A stretch of DNA of 64,000 nt from Chrysaora quinquecirrha. Its lineage: Eukaryota; Cnidaria; Scyphozoa; Semaeostomeae; Pelagiidae. A model generated the notes under the pieces. It was not told the DNA's origin, did not search any database, and was given only the letters and a program-made list of their open reading frames with translations. Positions 1 to 50,325 of this stretch are shown here, piece after piece (the first letter of the stretch is position 1; every line of letters begins with the position of its first letter). The position numbers and the translations under genes were made by a program. The stretch is from the NCBI GenBank assembly GCA_014526335.1, contig JACTAT010000001.1, forward strand, positions 4,268,596 to 4,332,595, in the 5' to 3' direction.

Positions 1-286
1 TGATTTGCTTTGTATCTGCAACTAATTAGAGATTTTGCCTGGGGAAGCACCCATTTTTGCACCTTTTGTGACCCTGGAGCACCCATTTCGTTTTACTGGT
101 CTTAAGAACACCTGATTTTAGCCTAAAGTTTTAAGGTACCTAAGACCACAATTAGAAATTTAAAGAAATTATAAAGAAATTTGATATAAGCAAATTGCCT
201 CGAAACCCCTGACTGAATGCTGGTACAAGTCAACATAAAAAATGAAATATGAATATGAATATATGAATAGAAGATCATCAACTTAC

Positions 287-41074
<40,788 letters not shown>

Positions 41075-42127
41075 GACTAGCTATTCGTGTTAATTCCAAA
41101 AAGTATCTTTTGGGATAATCTAAAACAAATGTTTACATTTCTATCAAATAATAGTTGACTGCTCCATTGCTAAGCATTGGATCAAACATTACATTACTCC
41201 AAGGTCTTAGAGATTAATGACAGGTACAAATTTAAAGATTAAATCAGAGATAAGCCAATGGCAAGCAAGATAAACAATAGAGCAGCGATTTTGAACCTGC
41301 AAGTTGACAGTTGGCGACAACTTGTTGCATGACTTGTTGTCTTGGAGATGGGGAACAGAACAGACGGGCGAGGATCACGGCGGGAACCACCGCACCCTGC
41401 AAACCAACCAAGGGGCTGTGGAGCCCGAGGGGCGTCGTTGTAAATTTTCCACATTAATGGAATCATTCCATTTCTTATTAACAATAGTAACTATTTCTTT
41501 TTTTATAATTTGCTTAATTAATTGTTCTTGTTATGTAGAGTAGTTTGTTTGACCATGCATCTTCAGATATGGTGTTAATATATGAAAAAAAGGATTATGG
41601 AAATACCAAGCGGCTTCAAAAGTATTTAATCTAGAGAAAAAGTTTATAGAAATGATAAATGACGAATTCAAACAAATATGAAAGTTTGTGGAAAGATTGA
41701 AGATGTTTAATGCCTGAGGGGGGTTAAAGCAATTTGTTCCTCCCCCTAAGGGCGCGTCGAGATGACGTCACTCTAGGGGGACTGGGTACTTGGTTACTAT
41801 TGTTTTCTACATTTGTCCTCAATCTCATCTCTGAATTGAATTGAATCTCTGAGTGTTTTGCAAATGGACGTCAAGAGAAAGCTGTGAGCTCTCTTTCGCA
41901 AGAAGTTTTAATCTACTTCTGAACGGAGAACAAGAAAATTTTTAATAGATTTGCAAGCTGACAAATTAAAATTTCCATTTCTTCGAAAAACTGTGTTCAG
42001 TTAGCTGTGATTGATGTAGTTAGCTGCTCTCATTCGAAGTTTTATTACTTAGGCCCATTTAGGCCAATCTTGGATACTCCGAACAGACAGCAAAGATTTT
42101 AGAACTTTGCTCTGTCTGCCTTGAAAA
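41075..42127. promoter_or_regulatory. Putative shared upstream region of the dynein gene and ARL6
   Basis: The dynein start codon (41074, minus) and the ARL6 start codon (42128, plus) face away from each other across 1053 bp. Any promoter for either gene should lie here or in unseen 5' UTR introns. A palindromic CRE-like octamer TGACGTCA is at 41763-41770, but the same octamer also occurs in dynein coding exons, so it may be chance. I looked for an RFX X-box and found no convincing match. Confidence 0.5.
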
Positions 42128-44859
42128 ATGGGTTTCATGGACCGATTATCTGCCTTCTTTGGAGTTAAAAAGAAAGAAGCAAGTATCTTATGCCTTGGAT
42201 TGGATAATAGTGGTAAAACTACGATAATAAACAAATTGAAACCGGAGAAGGTAGGTACTCTAGGTACACATTCTATAAATCAAATCTTGGACATCTGCAT
42301 GCGATGCACCCCAGCGTTGCGGCGTTGTCGTCTTAGCACAAGAAACAGATGTTGGTGGTTAGTTAGTAAACAAAGAGTCTTATTATAACAGAATCTTTAA
42401 GCTCATAACTTGTGAGTATAATGTATGTAGGTGACGGAATAATAATTACAAATTCAAAGAACTTCATTCATTCATATTGTTCCATTCAGAAAGTAGTTAG
42501 ATAGTGTACTTTCTTGATGCTTCTGAACTGAAAAACAGTTGAACCCTGATGAGGGGGGGACTTGATCAAATTTTGTAAGGGACTTGCCTCCAAGCATCAA
42601 AAACATAGGCTACCCAACCTTATCCATTCTTCAAACATGAAATTCGTGAAAATAGACAGTTCCTTGACCAAAATCATGAAAATTAATGCTGTTCCTTATA
42701 CTAAAACACCAAAATCATGAAAACCGATAATGTACTCCTTCCAAAATCATGAAAATGGAACTGTTCCTTATACCAAAATCACGAAAATTGATACCATTCC
42801 AGGTGGCACATTGCCAGAACTCACAATATACATAGTGTCCCACCCCATGGGTTTAAACTTTACAAGAAGGTTTGGCTACTGATTTGATGCATGTATGACT
42901 GATTTTTTTCAAGAAATGAATCAAGATTTTAAAATTGCTTCTTGTTCTTGCAGGCACAGTCATCAGACATTGTTCCAACCATTGGGTTTACAGTGGAGAA
43001 GGTTGCAATGACTGGGTAGGCATTGCTTTAAATTTTATTTCTTTTCTTTGCTATGGCTAAATCCATTTCATTTCAGTGCACTGTGCAAAGTAAGCGCAGT
43101 GTGGAATGCAAAATGCCTCAAAATGCAAAATACTCATACTAATGACAAGAGTGATGGCATTGAAACTGATAGATTTATTTGTATTTTAGATTGAGTTTTA
43201 CAATATTTGACATGTCAGGACAAGGAAGATACAGAAATCTATGGGAGCATTATTACAAGTAAAGTTACATTCACTTTATTGTCATTTTTAATGGATTAGT
43301 AAAAACCTCAAGTACAGGCTTCCTGGTGATAAATTCAAACCATCATCATTGTCATTGTTTTATCATCGTGAACATCATCTTTGTCTTCATTGTTAATGTG
43401 GTCATCAACATCATCACTATCATCATCACCATCATCTTCACAATCATTGCCAATGTCATCCTCATGACCATCATCATTATCAGCATCATCATCACCATCG
43501 TTCTCATCACCATCATCACCTGTCCTCATATTCTCTATTTTCGCACTTGCACTATACACAATGAGAAATTCATTCAATTATCTCTTCTTTGCAGGGATGC
43601 ACAAGCTGTTATTTTCGTTATCGACAGTAGTGATAAATTAAGAATGGTTGTTGCAAAAGAAGAGTTAGATGAGCTTCTAAAACATCCAGGTTTGACTATA
43701 TGCTGTCTCTTTAAACCAGCTGTAAGACTGTGGACGCTCCAAACTCTCCTGACACAAAAGCTGGAAGATTTAGTAATCTTCGCAGACAAATTGTTTCCAA
43801 ATCAACTTCGCAACAGTCTTTCATTGTTCAAGAAAGTTGCGTTTTTGGCATCTGGAATCGGAAGCCTTTGAGGACTATCTTTTTTAGAATTAAGGAGAGA
43901 CAAAAGTTTCAAAAGAATGCTTTCTAATTTGAATAATTCTGATGGCCGATTCTTTCAAACGCTGGACATAAAGAGAGGAAAGCTGGATTTCTACTTATAT
44001 GTTTTCGGTGGGAACCGGAACAAGAGACGGGAAGAGTTGATTTCCAGTTGATTTCTTAAGGGAAAGTGCACAGGACAAAAACAATCAGATAACTAGAAAT
44101 TTCAACAATTCCATCGTCATGTCAACTGAAAAATCGCATTTTGATTGGTTCTTCGTTTTCCTGTCTATTTCCTGTGACAAAACGGACAGGGAAATGTTTC
44201 CGTGCAAAAATGTGATGAGCAAAGTGCGCATGCTCACGTGATTTTTTCCCCGTTCCCGTTTTCGTGGACAAAAGGACAAGTGGAAATCCAGCTGAAAGGA
44301 GTCTTCGCCCGCCGTCGCTGGATTTCATTGTTTTCATGTTTCGATTTTTATTTTCTAGATATAAAAGCAAAGAAGATTCCAATTTTGTTTTTGCAAATAA
44401 AATGGACTTACGTGATTCTCTTTCATCTGTTAAGGTATTAAAACTTTTATCCAGTTTAATGTCTTGTGTCAAAATCAAAAGTAGGGGAGTGTAAACTTGT
44501 GACTCGTGTAGTAAGATATGTAACTGAAGATGAACATTGTTTGCTCGAAACATGTTTTGCAGATTAAAAGTTGTCGTTATTCTTGTGAAATTCTAAGGAC
44601 TGGATTCAGCGTTCACGATTTCTACGATTCATTTTGTCTATAAAGATCTCTACTCCTGATGATCGTCTAATTAAGTCATAAATAATCCTGCAGTTGTTAT
44701 GACCTTACAGAAATCAGGCTTTACTTGGACACGATTTGATGCAAGCTATATCTTTGTCATTTAAATTGATTCAAATGGTTCTAACTTTTGATGTCTTTTT
44801 GTCAAGGTATCTGGACTGCTTAAACTTGATTTAATCAAAGACAAACCATGGCATATATG
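42128..44859 (+). CDS. ARL6: ADP-ribosylation factor-like protein 6 (BBS3), 3' exon missing, apparent frameshift
   Basis: Small Arf-family GTPase that recruits the BBSome coat to membranes at the base of cilia. Exons: 42128-42250, 42954-43015, 43190-43258, 43595-43689, 44359-44434, 44807-44859. The N-terminus [12 protein letters not shown] keeps the Gly2 typical of the family. P-loop GLDNSGKT is at residues 24-31, the G3/switch II region reads [17 protein letters not shown], and the G4 motif is NKMD. Exon 5 is one base short: after KKIPILF the frame must shift to give FANKMDLRD. The loss maps to a run of five T at 44388-44392. Exon 6 ends IKDKPWHI plus two bases of a codon. The last ~26 residues, including the G5 element (CASD in human), were not found before IRAK1BP1. 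Reading through the donor gives an immediate stop. Confidence 0.93.
42630..42815. repeat. Tandem repeats of an AAAATCATGAAAA-type motif in ARL6 intron 1
   Basis: Four imperfect units of about 45 bp share CCAAAATCATGAAAA and TGTTCCTTATAC. They lie in the first ARL6 intron and have no coding potential. Confidence 0.7.
43335..43525. repeat. (CAT)n/(CATCAC)n microsatellite in ARL6 intron 3
   Basis: Degenerate ATC/CAT trinucleotide repeat. It produces long low-complexity open frames on both strands (isoleucine/threonine-rich on plus, aspartate-rich on minus) that are not genes. Confidence 0.85.
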
Positions 44860-45104
44860 GTAAATGGAGTAAATTTCTTTGAGTTCTTTCACAGAATTTT
44901 ACTATAGCAAGAATAGTGATTTTTTGTAATATTTCAAAGCATTTTGTGTCCACAACTTTTCTCTCTAAATACAATCTTTGTTTCATCTAGGACTTTTACA
45001 ATATGTCCACATGAAATCCAAATGACCAGTTCTATGTGGACAGAAAGAGCTCATTTTCTCACTTGGACTCTTTGCTTAATCCTATTGGTATTCCCAGCTT
45101 TTTG

Positions 45105-45258
45105 GTGTTCAAACACAGTACATATTTAGGTTCACTTTTCTGATTAGTGCATTTCGTACCGCACTTGAGTATAAATTTCTTCTTATTTAATGGTTTCGGT
45201 CTGTTTCTGACGTTGTACTCTGAGGAGTGTCAGACGAAAAAGCTTTTCAGTATGACTG
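45105..45258 (+). repeat. Dispersed repeat with TATA motif and hairpin, copy 2
   Basis: Colinear with 24500-24645: TTGGTGTTCAAA, TGATTAGTGCATTTCG, GTATAAATTTC, TCTGTTTCTGACGTTG and the hairpin at 45206-45234 (TCTGAC with GTCAGA, ACTC with GAGT, TGAG loop). The bulge differs in length between the copies while both stems are kept. Confidence 0.65.
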
Positions 45259-45560
45259 AAGATGTGTCAGCTCTATTCGTTATCGTGGAGTATTTTATTT
45301 CTAAGCCAACAAGGCTCTGCCCGCTTTTCTCACTCTGACTTTTTCGTGTTTCGGCTATGTTGAGCCTTCTTCGCCACCATTCATATTTATATTTATCTTT
45401 GTCACGAATGGCAAACACTAGCATAGATCTTTCCACAAGTGGCATACCGCGATAGATGGGATTTTAACCTAGACTGTTTGACCAGAGAGGCAGCGATGTT
45501 TACACTGAGCTATAGAGCTCAATGAAATTACCGAATAAATCTCCAAGTCACGTTAAGTAA
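45255..45560 (-). mobile_element. tRNA-derived SINE family 1, copy 2
   Basis: Minus strand: a tRNA-like head CTCTATAGCTCAGTGTAAAC with box A TAGCTCAGTG and a decayed box B (AGGTTAAAATCCC), then GGTATGCCACTTGTGG, CATTCGTGACA and the hairpin GGCTCAACATAGCC followed by GAAACACG (45346-45378). Same order as the copies at 23335-23760 and 60560-60850. Confidence 0.75.
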
Positions 45561-46796
45561 CTTTAAATTTTAGATTAGATCAGAATTTGTGACGGGTGAA
45601 ATTTTTGCATTCAAATCATTCTCTTAGCTGTCTCTGAATCACTAGACTTTATGAGTCCGACATCGACGGGGATAACTTCTAGAAGAAGTGTGATTTGCAT
45701 TTTCCGCCACCTTATTACCAAATCTGCCTTTTTTTGCTTACCTTGGTTATGGGTCTCATATTTTGCTAACATTTGCCGAACGCCAATCGTTAAGCCAGGC
45801 TTCCTTTGCGGCACTCATGTCGGTCTTCCTATGATTATGATACGCCTGAACCCAGAACCAGCGCCGACGATGCCCTACTTTCTTGAATTTCGCACCGACT
45901 TGCGCCGACTAGTTGCTGTCATCTTGGGCCAGTTGCACGAGCGATCCGACAATTTGCCGATAAAAAACTACAAAATTCGATAATTCTGTGCATATAAACC
46001 GGTTATTATTTCCAACTTTTTTAATCCAGCAGGCGAAGAAGAGGGAAAAAGAGCGACAAGCCATTAGGTACAGTGCGTCTCCCAACATGAACAAAATATA
46101 AATTTCATGTAAAAATAACAGGAACATCATGCGCAGAAGTGTAAATGTAGACTCACTTTTTAATTGAGTATCAATCATGGTCCCTGATTTCGCCGGTTCA
46201 ACAAACTTTGACAAGGAAAGGAAACCAAGCAAAACAAGGCAGTGGAAAGGATAAAGGAACGTAATAAAGGTCCCTTGCTTATGTGAAAAGCAAAAACATT
46301 GCTCAGTGCTGGAGATGAATGCTCCCCACTTGCATCCACAATGCCGAGACAATGTGGCTGAGGCGTCGCATCTTACGGTGGTTCCCGTTACAGGAAATCG
46401 CTATTCTCCCCATGAGTCTTCCGCCAGCCTCCGGGGGGAAGGGAATATCCGGCCCCCAGACCTGCTTATGCAATGGATACCCCTATGCTTTCACTTCCAA
46501 CTCATGACACTGAACAATTACAGAAGATATAGTCTTTATACTAACAGAATTTCTTCACGAAATTCAGGCAATTGTGGGAAAAACTTTGTCGCGCATGCGC
46601 GACGGCCGTTAAACTGCCTGAATTTCAAACAACCACTACACATCGGTGATAGGATCACAAAAGTTTTTTTAAGTCTAAATTTAAAATTCTGCACATGCTC
46701 GTGTTATTTTTAAATAAAATTTTTTATTGATTTTGGGATACGCGCTGTACCTAATGGCGTGTAAGAGAGCGAAAAAGCGCAACGAAGAAGCACATG

Positions 46797-46850
46797 TTGT
46801 TGTTGTAGTTGTTGTTGTTGTTACTGTTGTTGTTGTTGCTAAATATTGTT
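46797..46850. repeat. (GTT)n microsatellite
   Basis: GTTGTTGTTGTAGTTGTTG-type trinucleotide run of about 16 units with two interruptions, upstream of IRAK1BP1. Confidence 0.9.
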
Positions 46851-47045
46851 GTTGAAACATGAAACACTTGCTGTTGCTAAAGAACAAAGTTGAAGGGATG
46901 GAGTAGAAGGTGACTTGACTTTGCTTGACGTTGCTAAAACAAAACTGTGTATATTCGGTGTATATTATCCTGCATGATACAAAATTATCCTTGAAATCAG
47001 ATTTGGATTAGTCCAGTTGCTTTCCAAGACAAGAAATAGAGCATC

Positions 47046-49373
47046 ATGTCACAACAGTGGTACGATTCAGCCCGAGTTTTGGCGCAGTTGAAAGGAGTCC
47101 AACCAGAACCAAGGCATCCAGAAAGGAGAAATCAATGATCGAGATCCAGAAAATACAAGGAACTGCCATATGATCACTGTCACTGAAACAGGAGAAGCTA
47201 CACTCCTACCTGATGTTGCAAAAGTTTTTATAACCTATAAAAGTGTCAAGGTATATGACAGAATCAATTAGCTATGGAAAATTTTTCACAGCCAGGGAGA
47301 AATTTGGGGGCTGGAGAATAAGTTGAAGTCTGGTATATATAGAGAATCGGCAAATTATCAACTGTGAATAGTTAAAACCAGAGCCATCACCAAGTGGGGG
47401 TGCAACCGATGCATGGGGTACACCCCTGAAAAAAATTTGATAAAATTAAGAATTGAAAATTTCCCATTGTTTCCCCCTAAATCTTTCTTTGGATGAAGCC
47501 AATGATAACTACAGTATTCCTGAAGGCAATAATGGAAATTATCAAGGCCACAAATCTGCTATGCAATCTGATTGGCTGAAATTGTCTGAATGCGACCTGA
47601 TGATAGGGCAGTTTCGTGATTATAAAATTTTATTGTTTAGAATGGAGCATCAAACAGCTTCATTGTACTAACTTTAAAGACAGTTATCATCATATAACCA
47701 TGTTGTGGCCAGTATGATGTTGTGGTCGGGTAATAAGGTGGTGTCCTGATTTTTTTCTCCCTTTTTCTAGGATACAGTAGACGCAGCGAAACATAGTGTA
47801 CAGAGAAGAATTGACTATATCCTGCAAACATTAAGAAATAATAATGTCAAGGAATCCCATTACACGATACATAGAAATCTTGAACGTTGTGGAGATAATT
47901 TCCAAATGAATGTTGAGTTTTGTGTAGAGTTCAATGACTTCAAGGCCTGTGAGAATGTTTGTAATTTTTTGGTGGAAAAACTAGATGAGACTGTTCTGGT
48001 ATCTAAACCAGTGTTTTCGCATTCTCCTGGAAAACTGGAATCACTAAGGTCAGTTCCATTATAATTTCTCTTTATCTCTCGACTGCTAGTTAAGCTCTTT
48101 CAAAAGAATTACACATTGACTAGAGAACTAGAGAACAATAATAAGCACTTGTGGAAAAGATGATGAGGAGGCATTCAATCATGATCCAATTGTCAAAGCA
48201 TCAAAATTCTTTAAAATCATTGTAAATTCTGTTAAACCCAGTCACTGTATCTTTCTATCTTGGTCTTGGTCAAATGCCGACTGACATTTCCGTAATCGTT
48301 CTATGCCTGTGTAAGGAAGTGTATTGTTTCTTGAAAACGAATTTTTCTTGCTCAAAAAGATGATGTAATGGGATGTACAGACAAAGGTCAGAACTTTATC
48401 GCTTGTGTGTTGCGTGTTGCAATGATGTATGAGTGTTAAGGCCTGGCTAAACAAGGAGAAATGCTGTTTACCCCTTGATATTTCCCAGTTTAGCAACCTT
48501 TGTCCTCGGAAACCTTGTAGCGTGCCACAAAATTGTAGCGTAAGACACGCAAATATATTTGGGAGACAACAGAAACATTTCGTTTGCCCGCGACTCGGGG
48601 AATATGTTGCTTGCTTGTCACTCGGATGCCAGAAACTCGGAGGCACCCCAAATACGATGTCGCGCCCGATTAGCCACAACTTTATTTATTTTCGGTCTGC
48701 GTGAGTCTGGTGAGTTTCGAACCGGTCTTGATGCGGGCTTCCACTTCTGCGACTGTGGTCATGCGATTGGGTAGTTCGTTTCAGTGACGAAGATTTCCTT
48801 GACATCTGCGATCGCGCAACTGTTTTTGGAAGTTTAATTGACTTCTACTTTTTCTGCGACAAGCAAAAGCAGAAACAGTCAAATTGCTCTATTTCGTCGT
48901 CATACGGTACGGCCAGATTCAAAAATGTGAAAATCATTCCCGCGACTGATTCCGAGCGATCGCACGGGTCGTACGGCCAGGTTTTTAAGGCCTTTCGAAA
49001 GAGTCTAGACTTTTAGCGTTGCTCGTCAAAGGAAAGCGAAAATTACTGTTAACGTGTTAATGTTTTCTGATGACGATGAATATTAAAATGAAAATACCTT
49101 CTATCCACACACAGGCAGCAAGCATGTTTGAATGCAATAAGGAATGCACGCTCAAAGGCAGTGGCGATATCGCAATTCCTGAACCAAAAACTTGGATCTG
49201 CAATAGATGTAAAAGAAGAAGAAATATCAGAAATTGTGGGAACATCATCGAATGATAATTGTATTCCTGAATTAAATATCAAACGAAGGATAGAATCAGC
49301 TACTGTTGTTATTAATGTTAAAATATCAGCATCATTTGAAATTGAACCAAAAAATAAGAAGAAAAATCGATAA
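47046..49373 (+). CDS. IRAK1BP1: IRAK1-binding protein 1 (SIMPL-domain protein), possible frameshift in exon 1
   Basis: SIMPL/DUF541-fold protein. In mammals it binds IRAK1 and modulates NF-kB signalling downstream of TNF and Toll/IL-1 receptors. Exons: 47046-47250, 47771-48048, 49115-49373 (stop at 49371-49373), giving about 246 residues against 260 in human. Exon 2 carries the diagnostic core RIDYILQTLRNNNV, VCNFLVEKLDETVLVSKPVF and SPGKLESLR. Exon 3 carries RQQACLNAIRNARSKA and the C-terminal SATVVINVKISASFEI, ending KNKKKNR. Phases 0 and 2 join cleanly. In exon 1 the ATG frame (MSQQWYDSARVLAQLK) hits a stop at 47136, while the SIMPL start (ITVTETGEATLLPDVAKVFI) is in the +1 frame, open from 47092. 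One surplus base is needed there. Alternatively translation begins at the internal ATG of HMITVTETGE. Confidence 0.9.
48436..48993. mobile_element. Possible non-autonomous DNA transposon in IRAK1BP1 intron 2
   Basis: A GC-richer 550-bp segment is bounded by TTAAGGCCTGGCTAAAC on the left and GGCCAGGTTTTTAAGGCC on the right, an imperfect inverted repeat resembling the MITE-A ends. Open frames inside have no recognisable similarity. Confidence 0.45.
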
Positions 49374-49399
49374 AATAGGGGTCTATTTATTAGCATAAT

Positions 49400-49774
49400 A
49401 CTTTTTTTTAATAAGCAACTGAATTTTTGTCCAGCCCTGAAGGTTGCTTAAGATTTTAGACATTTCAACCCTTAAAGTTGCTTAACATTTTTGTAGCTAC
49501 CTAACAACCACCCCTGACTTCGCGGGTCAAAATCATCAACTGCTAGGCCTACAACACGACTTTTGGGAAACAGTAAGTGGAAACGTTAGCTAAAGAACTT
49601 CAACATGCAAAACATAAGAACAAACAATTTCCTTAAAACGTACAGAAAGCGTATAGGCTTGTTTGTTTGACTTCGTAGTTCTTTTCAGTAATTCAGTTGA
49701 GCCCTCAAGTTGCTTAATGTTAAGGTCAGTTCAGCCCTAGTTGCTTATTAAGCGGTTGCTTATTAAAAAAAAGT
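49400..49774. mobile_element. MITE-B copy 3, 375 bp
   Basis: Left ACTTTTTTTTAATAAGCAAC and right GTTGCTTATTAAAAAAAAGT are perfect inverted repeats (20 bp). It starts 27 bp after the IRAK1BP1 stop codon, so it is probably within the 3' UTR or flank, between that exon and its partial duplicate at 49802-49946. Confidence 0.8.
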
Positions 49775-49801
49775 GTACTTGTCTTATTAACATTAAGTTA
49801 T

Positions 49802-49946
49802 TATAATTGTAGTATTCCTAATTAAGAAAAACAAGGATAGAATCAGCTACTGTTTTTATTAATGTTAAAATATCATTATCATTTGAAATTGAACCAAAAA
49901 CGAAGAAGAAAAATCGATAAAATACAGGTCTATGTATTATCATTAC
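49802..49946 (+). pseudogene. Partial duplicate of the IRAK1BP1 terminal exon
   Basis: Matches 49252-49397: GGATAGAATCAGCTACTGT, ATTAATGTTAAAATATCA, TCATTTGAAATTGAACCAAA and GAAGAAAAATCGATAAAATA in the same order, with a few substitutions and the same stop codon context. It lacks the 5' half of the exon and has no acceptor in frame that I can see, so I call a fragment rather than an alternative last exon. Confidence 0.75.
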
Positions 49947-50325
49947 TTGTCTTGTCAACTGTCAGAGATATGAATTTGAAAATAATTTGACAGACAAGTT
50001 AAATTGCAGATGATATACTTTCACACAAATTTCTGGCGGTATTCCCCGATTCCCTGTTCCCCCTTTTAGTAGTAACCATTCTCTCTTGCACTGCATATTT
50101 TGTGTAGAAAGCGATATTGAGATTCTATTATCATTTAAGAGATAGAACACAAGAAGGCTCTTTTGTCAAGAATTCCAAAACCAATACGCCATTGTTAGCA
50201 AGCGGCGCAAATGAAAGCGTGGGATCAAAAACGACTGCATCGTTCCATCACGCATTTTTCTTGTTTACCCGGAATTCTTCCCAGACGTCCAAATTTATTT
50301 GGCGTAAAAACAAGCAAGAAAAGAC

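Larger units (their letters stand above)
44860..47045. other. ARL6 to IRAK1BP1 interval; ARL6 last exon not located
   Basis: About 2.2 kb that should contain the ARL6 terminal exon if gene order is simple. I scanned candidate AG acceptors and found none followed by a CAS/SA-type G5 motif or a GEGL...WLQ block. It contains a TATA/hairpin repeat (45105-45258), a SINE (45255-45560) and a (GTT)n microsatellite (46797-46850). Confidence 0.5.

Noticed and set aside
41075..42127. RFX X-box between the two ciliary genes
   Set aside because: No GTNRCC(N0-3)RGYAAC-type match was seen by eye; the nearest partial (GTTGACAGTTGGCGACAAC near 41302) does not fit the half-site spacing.
43326..43871. 181-codon plus-strand open frame
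   Set aside because: Its first two thirds translate the intronic (CAT)n microsatellite; only the part from 43595 is real ARL6 exon 4, and the tail runs past that exon's donor.
45206..45234. Hammerhead reading of CTGAGGA...GAAA in the TATA/hairpin repeat
   Set aside because: The segment folds better as a two-stem hairpin, the GAAA is not kept in the other copy (GAAC), and no cleavage strand is present.
46306..46713. 135-codon plus-strand open frame between ARL6 and IRAK1BP1
   Set aside because: Considered as the missing ARL6 exon; it has no G5 motif or WLQ-type helix and no family resemblance.
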